Below are positions 20,815 through 29,536 of a DNA stretch of 64,000 nucleotides, piece after piece. The DNA lies in contig NZ_CP019952.1 of assembly GCF_002021815.1 (NCBI RefSeq), positions 1,891,001 through 1,955,000 of the forward strand. The letters are read 5' to 3'. A program made the position numbers and the translations under genes. Below the pieces are notes generated by a model that was not told the DNA's origin, did not search any database, and saw nothing but the letters and a program-made list of their open reading frames with translations. Within the stretch, counting starts at the first letter, position 1. Every line of letters starts with the position of its first letter. This stretch comes from Pseudomonas parafulva. GTDB lineage: Bacteria; Pseudomonadota; Gammaproteobacteria; Pseudomonadales; Pseudomonadaceae.

Positions 20815-21540
20815 TCACCGGTAGGTGATGAGCTCCGGCGTCCTCAACAGTTGCACATGGGCTTGACTGTTGAAAGAAGCCAATGCCACGTCGCGGCCTC
20901 TGAACTTCAATTGGCTCAGCGACGTGTTGATTATCTGCCAGTTCAAGGCAAATGCCTGATCCGGGGTAATGCCTGAAACCAAGTGCAGCAAGGCGGCAAT
21001 GGTGCCACCGGAGGTGAAAATGGCAATGTTGTCGCCACTGCCTGCGCTGTCCAGCACGCGGTTCAGCCCCTCGCGCACGCGGGCAGTGAACGCTTCCCAG
21101 GTTTCCAACTCGTCGCTGCCATGGGTTCCTGAGTGCCAGCGTTGCACCATCAGCGCGAACAGGCGCTGAAACTCGCTGCGGTGCTGCGCGACGTTGCTCA
21201 GGATGGCTGGCGCGTTGGGTTCGTCTATCGACAAACCAGGCAACAGCGCACGGATCACCCCATCGGCGTCGAATTCGTTGAAAGCCGCGTCGGTCTCAAC
21301 AGCCGGCACGGCGTTGCCACCGGCCTGCATTGCTTGAAGGGCGAGGCGGGCAGTGTCCTGCTGGCGACGCAGATCACCTGCCACACACCGCTCCAGCCGT
21401 ACCCCTAGCTGAGCAAGGTGCTCACCCAGCGCCTGACTCTGGCGCACGCCAACGGGCGACAGCACATCGTAGTCTTGTGCGCCGAAGGAGGCCTGGCCGT
21501 GTCGAATCAGGTAGAGGTTGCCCACGAACGCTTCCGCCAT
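20815..21540 (-). CDS. Histidine phosphatase family protein
   Basis: A 241-residue phosphoglycerate-mutase-like phosphatase. It has the catalytic RHG motif as YLIRHGQASFG (His about residue 14), the second arginine in CVAGDLRRQQDTA and the late histidine region IFTSGGTIAALL. The usual 'SHGG' is ITSGG-like here (FTSGGTI), so the second catalytic histidine appears replaced by Ser, which may lower activity. It is the first gene of a minus-strand unit with SCP2. Confidence 0.82.
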   Translation of the reverse strand: MAEAFVGNLYLIRHGQASFGAQDYDVLSPVGVRQSQALGEHLAQLGVRLERCVAGDLRRQQDTARLALQAMQAGGNAVPAVETDAAFNEFDADGVIRALLPGLSIDEPNAPAILSNVAQHRSEFQRLFALMVQRWHSGTHGSDELETWEAFTARVREGLNRVLDSAGSGDNIAIFTSGGTIAALLHLVSGITPDQAFALNWQIINTSLSQLKFRGRDVALASFNSQAHVQLLRTPELITYR

Positions 21541-21720
21541 TGAAGGTTGCTGCCGAGGTTAGGGTGCGGTGCACGGCGCTGTCAACGAAAAACATACAAG
21601 CGTTTGAAAAGGTCGTTTGAAAGGTATTGCCAGCGTTTACATCCCCTGGCAGCGCTTTAGGTGCACCGGTATGCTTGTACCATTCACGCGCCCTCTGGCG
21701 CAGCTATCGAAGGAGTCACC

Positions 21721-22740
21721 GTGGAGTTTCTTGCCGAATACGCAAGCTTTCTCGCCAAAACCGCCACCCTGGTCATCGCTGTTCTCATCGTGCTGTCGGC
21801 CATTGCCGGCTTGCGCGGTAAAGGGCGGCGCAAACCGGGTGGGCAATTGCAGGTTACCCGCCTGAACGCGTTCTACAAGGACCTGCGCGAGCGGTTGGAA
21901 TCAGGCCTGCTCGACAAGGCTCAGCTCAAGGCGTTACGCAAGCAGCAGGCCAAGACCGAAAAGAAAACCCGCAAGGACAAGGCAGAAGAAAAAGCCAGGG
22001 TCTTCGTGCTCGATTTCGACGGCGACATCAAAGCATCTGCAACTGAAAGCCTGCGCAACGAAATCACCGCACTGCTCACCCTCGCCACCCCTCAAGACGA
22101 GGTGGTACTACGCCTGGAAAGCGGGGGCGGGCTGGTACATAGCTATGGCCTGGCTGCCTCCCAGCTGGTCCGCATTCGCCAGGCCGGCATCCCCTTGACG
22201 GTGTGCATCGACAAGGTGGCTGCAAGCGGCGGGTACATGATGGCCTGCATTGGCGAGAAGATCATCAGCGCACCTTTTGCTGTGCTCGGCTCCATCGGGG
22301 TAGTGGCACAGTTGCCCAACATCAATCGCCTGTTGAAGAAGCACGACATCGATGTCGAGATGCTGACTGCCGGTGAATACAAGCGCACCCTCACCGTGCT
22401 GGGTGAAAACACCGAAAAGGGCAGGGAGAAGTTTCAGGAAGACCTGGATGTGACCCATCAACTGTTCAAGGACTTCGTCGCCCGCTACCGTCCCCAGCTG
22501 CATATTGATGAAGTAGCCACCGGTGAAGTGTGGCTGGGCATTGCAGCCCTGAACCGCAAGCTGGTGGATACGTTGCAGACCAGCGATGAATACCTCAGCG
22601 AGCGTGCGCGCAGTGCCAACCTGTTCCACCTGCACTTCGCAGAGCGCAAGAGCCTGCAGGAGCGTATTGGCATGGCGGCCAGCGGCACCGTGGAGAATAC
22701 GCTGGTGGGGTTATGGAGCAAACTTGGCCGCCTGCGCTAA
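21721..22740 (+). CDS. sohB: SohB-type inner membrane serine peptidase
   Basis: A 339-residue signal-peptide-peptidase-A-family protease. An N-terminal membrane helix (about residues 10-28) is followed by a charged linker and the S49 domain. The catalytic serine is in KVAASGGYMMA (about residue 179), and a candidate lysine in TAGEYKRTLTV (about 226). It should degrade membrane-bound peptides. The start is a GTG at 21721 after GAAGGAGTCACC; the frame is open upstream without support. Length is close to E. coli SohB. Confidence 0.9.
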   Translation: MEFLAEYASFLAKTATLVIAVLIVLSAIAGLRGKGRRKPGGQLQVTRLNAFYKDLRERLESGLLDKAQLKALRKQQAKTEKKTRKDKAEEKARVFVLDFDGDIKASATESLRNEITALLTLATPQDEVVLRLESGGGLVHSYGLAASQLVRIRQAGIPLTVCIDKVAASGGYMMACIGEKIISAPFAVLGSIGVVAQLPNINRLLKKHDIDVEMLTAGEYKRTLTVLGENTEKGREKFQEDLDVTHQLFKDFVARYRPQLHIDEVATGEVWLGIAALNRKLVDTLQTSDEYLSERARSANLFHLHFAERKSLQERIGMAASGTVENTLVGLWSKLGRLR

Positions 22741-22778
22741 CACCTTGAACCTGCTGAAATTTTTTTTCGTTCAGGGGG

Positions 22779-22807
22779 TTGCACGGTTAAGTGAATGTAG
22801 ACATAAT
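22779..22807 (+). promoter_or_regulatory. Sigma-70 promoter of tRNA-Cys
   Basis: TTGCAC (22779-22784), 17-base spacer, CATAAT (22802-22807). The start would fall near 22814, about 78 bases before the mature tRNA. Confidence 0.65.
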
Positions 22808-22891
22808 GGCGCCCATCGAAACGCAGCAAGCTTTAAAGGTGCGGTGTTTCGGGGAGACAGCGAAGCGTAAGCTGCTAGATCCTGACTTTGA

Positions 22892-22965
22892 GGCCGAGTA
22901 GCAAAGTGGTTATGCTCCGGATTGCAAATCCGTCTACGCCGGTTCGATTCCGACCTCGGCCTCCA
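22892..22965 (+). tRNA. tRNA-Cys (GCA)
   Basis: A 74-base tRNA with acceptor stem GGCCGAG/CTCGGCC, anticodon loop containing TTGCAAA (anticodon GCA), T loop GGTTCGATTCC and encoded CCA end. A terminator follows. No integrase or partial tRNA repeat is seen downstream. Confidence 0.97.
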
Positions 22966-22974
22966 CCATTCGAA

Positions 22975-23008
22975 AGCCCCGCAGCCATTTAGGTTGCGGG
23001 GCTTTTTT
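22975..23008 (+). terminator. Terminator of tRNA-Cys
   Basis: AGCCCCGCAGCC (22975-22986) pairs with GGTTGCGGGGCT (22992-23003), followed by T6. Confidence 0.9.
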
Positions 23009-23457
23009 AATGCCTATGGGTTTTGCCCTTCGGTTGCCATGGGTCGGATGTTGTTATTCATACCCAAGCCCGTGCGATTAAAAGAGCAACGTTGGAACCC
23101 AGCATGATGTGGGCTTCTTCGCTTCAAGCGGCAGAATTTCCCCGAGGCGTGCCCTTTGTTTCGAGTCATGAAAAGAAAAATCTCAAGGGCGCTGCGAAAG
23201 TGGGTCGTTTACCTTGTACTTGCAGGGCTGGCAGGCAACTCCAGTCGAGTGTTCGATCACTTGTCCGCCTTGAAGCCCTGGCGCGTGGCCAAGGGCTTTG
23301 CGGCGTTTCTCATGACGACCCTGTAATACTGCTCTGCTGGCGCAGTGTGTCTACCCTTAAAACCAGTCACTGGCCGGCAGCGTTCACGTCTGGTCATTGG
23401 CTAAGGGCCCATGATGTAGTTAAGGTTCAGTACTCACCCCGCCCAAGGAAAACGCGC
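23009..23457. other. Intergenic stretch without recognised gene
   Basis: About 450 bases after the tRNA-Cys terminator. Open frames here have no ribosome binding site and low-quality composition. Nothing recognised. Confidence 0.5.
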
Positions 23458-23658
23458 ATGTGGTGGATCGGCCCCGAAAAATCCAGGTTCAAGATTCAGC
23501 GACGCATATCGGCCGTGGTTCTGGTATTGGCCGTGTTGTATCTTGCCACTCAAATCGAAGCGTACATTCATGGCCAAGCCCCCCTGACAGACGTGCTGGG
23601 AGGGCTGTTCCTGACCGCGCTGGGTGGCGGCATGCTTTACATGGCGGACAGGTGGTAA
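23458..23658 (+). CDS. Small two-span membrane protein (66 aa)
   Basis: A 66-residue protein with a basic N-terminus (SRFKIQRRI), a first hydrophobic helix (about 17-33), a short loop and a second helix (about 46-62). AAGGAAAACGCGC lies before the ATG at 23458. The frame is open far upstream, but only this part has membrane-protein character. No family recognised. Confidence 0.6.
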   Translation: MWWIGPEKSRFKIQRRISAVVLVLAVLYLATQIEAYIHGQAPLTDVLGGLFLTALGGGMLYMADRW

Positions 23659-23728
23659 CCCCGGTCATGTAAGGTGGCTGACTGTATCTGCAACATCGAA
23701 GGTGCATGAGATCCGGACGTAGGTCCGC

Positions 23729-24616
23729 TCAAGGCGTCTGCTCGCACACCCAGTCCACGAAATTGCGAATCTTCGGTGAATCGTGACTCTGGGTCGCATA
23801 GGCCACGTAATGAGCATCCGGGCTTGGTGCATAGTAGTGCAGGGGGATCAACAAGGCCCCGCGCTGCAGTTCTTCTGTCACCATGAACCTGGGTACCAAG
23901 GCCACACCCAAGCCTGCGATCGCCGCGCGAATGCACAGGTCGAAGGTGTCGAACTGCGGGCCCCTGTAGCTGTTTCTGGACGTCATTGCCTGGGCACCCA
24001 GCCAGTCATGCCAAGCCTCGGGTCGCGAAACGCACTGCAAGAGCGTATGGCTGTGAATGTCATCGATAGCCTTCAGCGGCCGGTGCAGCAGCAGAGCAGG
24101 GGCGCACACGGGCACGACGTCTTCGCGAAACAGCTCGACGCATTGGGCGCCGGGCCAGGTGCCGCGTCCATAGAAGAATGCAACGTCCGCTTTGGCCTGC
24201 AACAGGTCGAATGGCTCCAGCTCATTGCGCACGCTTAGCCGTACGTGCGGGAACGCTGCGCTGAATGCCGGCAACCGAGGAATCAACCAGCGCGAGCCGA
24301 ATGTCGGTTGAGTTGCGATTCTCAAGGTTTCTGCCTGGCCATCGAACGTCAGGATGAAGCGCGTCGAGATGTCCGTCTGGCTCAGAATCTTGCCAACTTC
24401 GCTCAGGTACAGCTCGCCCACGGCGGTCAGTTGCAAGCCGCCACGCAACCGATTGAACAGCCGGCGCTGCAACATCTGCTCAAGTTGAGCGACCTGCTTG
24501 CTGACGGCGCTTTGCGTCAGGTTCAGTTCACGGGCGGCGAGGGTGAAGCTGGCATGACGGGCAGTGGACTCAAAGCACTGCAGCGACATCATGGACGGAA
24601 GCAATTTCTTGTGCAT
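23729..24616 (-). CDS. LysR-family transcriptional regulator (GcvA-like)
   Basis: A 295-residue regulator with an N-terminal winged helix-turn-helix (FTLAARELNLTQSAVSKQVAQLE, about residues 24-46) and a C-terminal effector domain of the GcvA group (TQPTFGSRWLIPRL). It lies just downstream of hglS on the same strand, 80 bases apart, so it may regulate hglS or the divergent MFS gene. A weak ribosome binding site leaves the start slightly uncertain. Confidence 0.85.
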   Translation of the reverse strand: MHKKLLPSMMSLQCFESTARHASFTLAARELNLTQSAVSKQVAQLEQMLQRRLFNRLRGGLQLTAVGELYLSEVGKILSQTDISTRFILTFDGQAETLRIATQPTFGSRWLIPRLPAFSAAFPHVRLSVRNELEPFDLLQAKADVAFFYGRGTWPGAQCVELFREDVVPVCAPALLLHRPLKAIDDIHSHTLLQCVSRPEAWHDWLGAQAMTSRNSYRGPQFDTFDLCIRAAIAGLGVALVPRFMVTEELQRGALLIPLHYYAPSPDAHYVAYATQSHDSPKIRNFVDWVCEQTP

Positions 24617-24660
24617 GGCTTGCAGGCATCACCTAAAACTATGGCCAGGCAGGCCGGACG

Positions 24661-24682
24661 AGCCGCCTGGGCCAGGGCGGCT
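24661..24682 (-). terminator. Hairpin downstream of hglS
   Basis: AGCCGCC (24661-24667) pairs with GGCGGCT (24676-24682). No T run, so a weak or Rho-assisted end signal at best. Confidence 0.35.
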
Positions 24683-24697
24683 GGGCGGTCGGCCAAT

Positions 24698-26080
24698 CTA
24701 TGCGCTGGTCGCCGGGATTTCAAGCGCGTGCAGGCAGGACGCGATGGATTGCGCCTGGGCCTGGGCGTACAGAGTCGTCTCGTCGATCACGCGTGCACCC
24801 AGTGCTGCCTCCAGCTGCTGCTGGTTACCTTGCGTCATGGCCTCGGCTTTGGCGCTGTCGCCGAGGTTGGACTGAAAGATCCCGGCGGCGCTCACAGGCA
24901 GGAAGTCCTCATACACCAATGGCTCGAAGCCGACTGCACCTTGTTCGATCAGTGCTTCCAGATTCGTCCCACGCGCTTTGGTCGCATCCCTCACGTAGTA
25001 ACTGAAGTAAGCGAGCTTGTGCGTGCGCAGCGAGGCGTAGTCGTCAGGAAAAGCGCTGAATACTGTGTTGAGTATGTGCGCGTACTGCTCAGCGTTATCT
25101 GCGCAGGGTGCTGCGCCCAGGGCTTGCCGGGCTTGGCTCAACAGCCGGTCATACAGCGCCTTGCCCGCAGGTGTCAGCGCCGCGCCTCGTTGCTCGATTT
25201 CTCCGAAGCGAGCCGTGTGATGACCCGGGGCTCCATCACCACCAGCGAAGGTCACCGCTTCCTGCAAGGCCTTGAAGCTTGTCTGGCGCAACAGGATCGG
25301 GCATTGGCGCGGCGGTGGCCCTTCGATGACTGCCTTGGGGGTCATGCCGCGCGAACGCATCTGGGCCTGCGCGCGGTCGATGTCGAGCGTGCGGGGCGTA
25401 AGGTGGTTGATGTGCGGCCCACGAAACGCCACCACGTCAGCGATCAGGCGATGCTGGTCATGCAGAGCGCGGTATTGCTGGGCACTGACCGTCGCGCTCT
25501 GGTGCCAACGAAAGGTTTCCAGGGCCTCTTGGACGAACGCTTGAGCGTCCGTATCGGTAAGCCCGCCGTCACGTTCGTGGCGATCGATGAACGCCATTAC
25601 ACCAGGGGTGAAAATGGTCCGCGCGTTCAGCAACTGGCAGGCCTGTTCACGCAGTTGTGGGTCTTCGATCAATTCGAGCCGCAACAGCGAGGTGAACACC
25701 CTGAACGGATTGGCGCGCAGCGATGCGGCCTCGATCGGTCGGAACGCAGTGGCATGCACCGGCACGGCGGCGATGCTCAGGTCGTAGTAGCCGACTGGCG
25801 ACATGCCCATGACCGCGAACAGTCGGCGCAAGCCTCGCAGTTCCTCGGCCGTTCCAACACGGATAGCGCCATGGCGTTCCACGCTCAGGCGTTGCTCGTC
25901 CCCACTGCTACGCAGTCGTTCTGCCAACGCGGGCTGGGCGGCCAGGGTCTGGGTATTGACTTCGGCGACCAGGTCCAGCAAATCGCCATACAGCGGTACC
26001 TCCTGCTTGTACATCGCTGACAGGGCGCTACTGAAAAGCGCGCGGATTGCGTCGGGGTGCATGAAACGGACCGGGTCCAT
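24698..26080 (-). CDS. hglS: 2-oxoadipate dioxygenase/decarboxylase HglS (DUF1338)
   Basis: A 460-residue non-haem iron enzyme of the DUF1338/YdcJ family. HglS converts 2-oxoadipate to D-2-hydroxyglutarate with loss of CO2 in lysine catabolism. Counting from the ATG at 26080, the metal ligands fall at His70 (VERHGAIR), His226 (GPHINHL) and Glu294 (RFGEIEQ), and the substrate-binding arginine at Arg74, the same numbers as in characterised P. putida HglS. AGGAGGCTCACC fixes this start; the frame is open further up to 26215. Other lysine genes are not in the window. Confidence 0.9.
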   Translation of the reverse strand: MDPVRFMHPDAIRALFSSALSAMYKQEVPLYGDLLDLVAEVNTQTLAAQPALAERLRSSGDEQRLSVERHGAIRVGTAEELRGLRRLFAVMGMSPVGYYDLSIAAVPVHATAFRPIEAASLRANPFRVFTSLLRLELIEDPQLREQACQLLNARTIFTPGVMAFIDRHERDGGLTDTDAQAFVQEALETFRWHQSATVSAQQYRALHDQHRLIADVVAFRGPHINHLTPRTLDIDRAQAQMRSRGMTPKAVIEGPPPRQCPILLRQTSFKALQEAVTFAGGDGAPGHHTARFGEIEQRGAALTPAGKALYDRLLSQARQALGAAPCADNAEQYAHILNTVFSAFPDDYASLRTHKLAYFSYYVRDATKARGTNLEALIEQGAVGFEPLVYEDFLPVSAAGIFQSNLGDSAKAEAMTQGNQQQLEAALGARVIDETTLYAQAQAQSIASCLHALEIPATSA

Positions 26081-26429
26081 GGTGAGCCTCCTGGGAAATT
26101 CGAGGCCTGCATTGATCACGGTGACGCGCCGTCCTGGCAAACGAATTAACCGAATCGCTGCCTGACTTTTTCGCATGCCTGGCCTCAGGTACATGCACCT
26201 GCTGTACCACGGCATGCCGAGTCGTCAGCGACAGCGGCTTGCGCCTTGCAAACCAGGCCATTCCTATCGGGAATGCAGGCCCGACATTTTTTCGTTTGCG
26301 TGAATACAGGTTTTACCGCAGGTTGTGACGGCCTTTGGCGGTGGGCTGTGCCCGCCGCTCGCGCTGTTGCCGCAGCGCCGTGTAGTGCCGGAACAGGCAC
26401 GCCGTAACCCGCCATAATAAGGATAAAAC

Positions 26430-27689
26430 ATGCACAACCCTAACCCCGCCGGGGTCACCGCCGCGTCCACCGAGCGGACCTGGATCACAGCCTTCGTGTT
26501 TTGCTTCCTGACGATGGTCATTGATGGCGCCGATGTCATGATCCTGGCCTATAGCCTGGCCACGCTCAAAACGGAATTCGGCCTGACTGGCCTGCAGGCT
26601 GGCATGCTCGGCAGTTGCACCCTGGCCGGCATGGCTGTTGGGGGCATTTACGGTGGTTGGGCGACCGACCGTCTCGGGCGGGTACGTACCGTGGTGCTCA
26701 GTGTGCTGCTGTTTAGCCTTGGTACGGGACTGTTGGGCTTTACCGAGAACTATGTGCAGTTTGCGATCATTCGCTTTGTCTCGGCCCTCGGCCTGGGTTC
26801 GGTGTACGTTGCATGTAATACACTCATGGCCGAGTACGTACCTACCCGGTTTCGAAATACCGTTCTTGGCAGCCTGCAAGCGGGCTGGTCGGTCGGCTAT
26901 ATCGTTGCAACGCTGCTCGCTGCCTGGATATTGCCAAGCTACGGCTGGCGCACGTTGTTCTTCGTGGGCGTCACGCCGGTGATTCTGGCCGTGCTGATGC
27001 ACAAGATGGTGCCGGAACCTTCTACCTGGACCCGCCTGCAGAGTGCTGATCGCGCAGAGCGCAAGGCGCGTGAGCGCGTAGAGGGCGGCAAGTACAAACA
27101 GATCTTCGCCAACCCTAATGCCGCAAAGATGTTCGTCCTTTGGTCACTGACCGCCGGCTTCCTGCAGTTCGGTAACTACGGTGTCAACAACTGGATGCCC
27201 AGCTACCTGGAAACCGAGCTGGGCATGGCGTTCAAGCAGATGACCACGTTCCTGGTCGGCACCTACACCGCTTCGATCCTCGGCAAGGTCATCGCCGGCA
27301 TGGCGGCGGACAAGTTCGGGCGGCGCAAGGTGTTTGCCGCTGGTTGCCTGGGCACGGCGCTGTTCCTGCCGATCATCGTGCTGTTCAACCAGCCGGAAAA
27401 CATTCTCTGGCTGCTGATTGTCTTCGGCTTCCTCTATGGCGTGCCTTACAGCGTCAACGCCACGTACATGACGGAAAGCTTCGAGGCCAAGTTCCGTGGC
27501 TCTGCGGTTGGGGGTGCCTACAATATCGGGCGTATTGGTGCAGCGGTCTCGCCGGCTGCCATTGGCTTCTTCGCCAGCCAGGGCTCGATCGGTGTCGGTT
27601 TCCTGATCGTCGGTGCTGCGTATTTCCTTTGCGGCATGATTCCGCTGCTGTGCATCCGCGAGAAACAATTCGACCCGGCTCGGGAATGA
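26430..27689 (+). CDS. MFS transporter (aromatic acid/niacin symporter type)
   Basis: A 419-residue major facilitator with about 12 membrane spans. The first helix has MVIDGADVMILAYSL, with the acidic DGxD pattern of AAHS-type carriers, followed by GGWATDRLGRVRT between helices 2 and 3. The GMAADKFGRRKVF repeat lies in the second half. AAHS members carry benzoate-like acids, nicotinate or shikimate. It is divergent from hglS with 350 bases between, so it could import a substrate linked to that pathway. AAGGATAAAAC supports the start. Confidence 0.85.
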   Translation: MHNPNPAGVTAASTERTWITAFVFCFLTMVIDGADVMILAYSLATLKTEFGLTGLQAGMLGSCTLAGMAVGGIYGGWATDRLGRVRTVVLSVLLFSLGTGLLGFTENYVQFAIIRFVSALGLGSVYVACNTLMAEYVPTRFRNTVLGSLQAGWSVGYIVATLLAAWILPSYGWRTLFFVGVTPVILAVLMHKMVPEPSTWTRLQSADRAERKARERVEGGKYKQIFANPNAAKMFVLWSLTAGFLQFGNYGVNNWMPSYLETELGMAFKQMTTFLVGTYTASILGKVIAGMAADKFGRRKVFAAGCLGTALFLPIIVLFNQPENILWLLIVFGFLYGVPYSVNATYMTESFEAKFRGSAVGGAYNIGRIGAAVSPAAIGFFASQGSIGVGFLIVGAAYFLCGMIPLLCIREKQFDPARE

Positions 27690-27826
27690 TCGGTGATAGC
27701 CGATAGGGGCGGGGCGCTTGCTAGGCAAAGCTTGACTCACGTTTTGAAGAAATGACCACGTGCATTCACCGCTTTCGCTAAATGTGTGCCGTACGCAAAA
27801 GCCTGTGAGTCCTGAGTCCGCCAGAA

Positions 27827-27850
27827 AACGCCGTCTATAAAAGCGGCGTT
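27827..27850. terminator. Hairpin after the MFS gene
   Basis: AACGCCG (27827-27833) pairs with CGGCGTT (27844-27850) in the gap between convergent genes. No T run. Confidence 0.35.
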
Positions 27851-27915
27851 CGTGTTAGGTAAGCTTGACGATCCTGGGTTAGATCACCGTATCTGCAATT
27901 ATCTGGACCAGCTGA

Positions 27916-28161
27916 TCAGTACTTGCCCTTGGGACTTTTCTCGAACTTCCATTCCGTCATTTTCTTCGCTGCCAGGAAGCTCTCGCAGTTGGCAATGAAT
28001 TCCTTGCGGTTGGCTTCCTTTGACAAACTGGCAAGGTTTTTTTCGTACAGCTGCGGGCCACAGTTGTCTGCCGTTGGCTCAGGCACTTTTTCTTCCGTGC
28101 AGCCTGCCAGCAGGGTAATCAACCCAACAAGCGGGAGGAGGTGGGAGCGTTTGCGGTCCAT
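27916..28161 (-). CDS. Small lipoprotein, TrbK-like composition
   Basis: An 81-residue lipoprotein with lipobox LLAGC (Cys about residue 21). The mature part holds NCGPQLYEKNLASLSKEANRK and CESFLAAKK, a pattern seen in proteins labelled entry-exclusion TrbK. No conjugation gene is nearby, so that name should not be read as function. AAGGATTACGTC precedes the ATG at 28161. Confidence 0.65.
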   Translation of the reverse strand: MDRKRSHLLPLVGLITLLAGCTEEKVPEPTADNCGPQLYEKNLASLSKEANRKEFIANCESFLAAKKMTEWKFEKSPKGKY

Positions 28162-28284
28162 GACGTAATCCTTCGTCGGTCTCTTTCAAAGTGCGTGCAA
28201 GCTGTTTGTTACCCAGCCTGCGGGTGCGCAGCCTATCAGGCCAGCTGTGTTATTTGGCTAGCACACCCCCGCATGACGTTCTAT

Positions 28285-29004
28285 TCAGAACTCGAGATCA
28301 CCCTGCCTGCTCTCTTTGGCAATCGGCCTTATCAGTTGCGCACCCTGATTACGAACATTGCCAACGGCCTTGTCGACCGGATGCCAGCGAAAGTCAGTGG
28401 CCGGACGGCAGCCTGCCGTCACGATCGCCTCGGCGCGCTGCGCTGAAGTGGCAGGGTCTAACCACTCCCTTGCAAGGTGCGGTGCCAAAACCAGGGGCTT
28501 TCGGTCATGAATATCGATCAAGCCTTGGTCAGCGGCTGCCGTGATGATCACGAAACCATCGCGCTCGTCCGGTTCAAGGGTCTGGTGAACTTCGGCAAGC
28601 GCGGCAAAGTAGAGCGGTGCACCGTCGGCACTGGTGATGTAGTAGGGTTGCTTGCGCTTGGGGTTTTGCGCATCTGGCAGCCATTCAAACCAGCCATTGG
28701 CGGGGGCGAGCGCTCGTGCATGTGGCCAGAGACTCTTGAAGAACTTGCCCGTGGTTACGGTTTCGGCCCGGGCATTGATGGGGTCGAGTCGCTTGCCTTT
28801 GGCCCAGTGAGGCGACCATCCCCACTTCACTTTGTCTACATGTAGGCCATCCTCAGCCTGGCGTATAACTTCGACACGGGTAGAAGGCGCCACGTTATAG
28901 CGATCGATCGGTTCATGGTCATAGCCGTTGATCACGACCAGATCCAGCGCCAGTTGTCGCAAGTAGTGATCCATCGACTCGTAGATCGAGTAGCGTCCGC
29001 ACAT
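28285..29004 (-). CDS. SRAP/HMCES-family protein (YedK-type)
   Basis: A 239-residue SOS-response-associated peptidase domain protein. After Met removal, Cys2 (MCGRYS) would be the residue that crosslinks to abasic sites in single-stranded DNA and protects them. Other family residues are RYNVAPS, INARAET, NGWFEW with the catalytic Glu, and the later histidine region DIHDRKPLVL. GAGGTGGATAC supports the ATG. It is divergent from umuDC with a perfect LexA box between, suggesting joint SOS induction. Confidence 0.9.
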   Translation of the reverse strand: MCGRYSIYESMDHYLRQLALDLVVINGYDHEPIDRYNVAPSTRVEVIRQAEDGLHVDKVKWGWSPHWAKGKRLDPINARAETVTTGKFFKSLWPHARALAPANGWFEWLPDAQNPKRKQPYYITSADGAPLYFAALAEVHQTLEPDERDGFVIITAAADQGLIDIHDRKPLVLAPHLAREWLDPATSAQRAEAIVTAGCRPATDFRWHPVDKAVGNVRNQGAQLIRPIAKESRQGDLEF

Positions 29005-29071
29005 GTATCCACCTCTCGTCCGTCAGAAATTCACACGTTCAGGATTGACCCATTCGCCGAAGCCAGTTTAA

Positions 29072-29087
29072 CTGTATATGCATACAG
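29072..29087. promoter_or_regulatory. LexA (SOS) box between yedK-type gene and umuDC
   Basis: CTGTATATGCATACAG fits the CTGTATAT-N2-ATACAG consensus and lies 20 bases before the umuD ATG and 67 bases before the divergent SRAP start. Confidence 0.92.
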
Positions 29088-29107
29088 TTTGCATTGGACT
29101 TTCTCTC

Positions 29108-29536
29108 ATGACCATCACCTTCCTGGGCGCGCCATGTGGCAGCTCTGAACCACTCCCGATTTATTCGTACTACGTTCCAGCCGGTTTTCCATCGCCTGCC
29201 GCGGATCATCTTGAAGGCCACATATCCCTTGATGAGCTATTCGACATCCGCGCACCGCATGTGTATCTGGTGAAAGTGGAGGGTGACAGCATGCAAGGCG
29301 CTGGCATCTATTCGGGCGATATCGTGGTGGTGGACCGGGGGCGCGAGGCCGAGCACGGGGATATCGTGATTGCGGCCATCAACTGTGAGCCGGTGTGCAA
29401 ACGCCTGCACCGACGTGACGGTGTGGTGATCTTGAAGTCCGAGAACCGAGCCTACCCGCCGCGCTATGTCATGGAGGGTGATGATCTGCTCATTTGGGGC
29501 GTGGTGCGCTATAGCGTCCGCGATCATGCGCAGTGA
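29108..29536 (+). CDS. umuD: Error-prone polymerase V subunit UmuD (RulA-type)
   Basis: A 142-residue LexA-fold protein that is cleaved by RecA-aided self-proteolysis to activate Pol V. The cleavage site is in VPAGFPSPAADHLE, an Ala-Gly bond instead of the Cys-Gly of E. coli UmuD. The catalytic serine is in VEGDSM (about residue 58) and the lysine in PVCKRLH (about 95). I chose the ATG at 29108, 20 bases after the LexA box; the upstream frame from 29078 overlaps the operator. It overlaps umuC by 11 bases. Confidence 0.93.
   Translation: MTITFLGAPCGSSEPLPIYSYYVPAGFPSPAADHLEGHISLDELFDIRAPHVYLVKVEGDSMQGAGIYSGDIVVVDRGREAEHGDIVIAAINCEPVCKRLHRRDGVVILKSENRAYPPRYVMEGDDLLIWGVVRYSVRDHAQ

Noticed and set aside
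22966..23457. tRNA-Cys as integration site of a mobile island
   Set aside because: No integrase, no repeated tRNA 3' end and no change of composition downstream.
24245..26020. 591-codon frame antisense to hglS and the LysR gene
   Set aside because: It runs across two well-supported genes and encodes no recognisable domain.
27916..28161. Entry-exclusion protein TrbK as sign of a conjugative element
   Set aside because: Only a short lipoprotein with similar composition; no tra, trb or mobilisation genes nearby.
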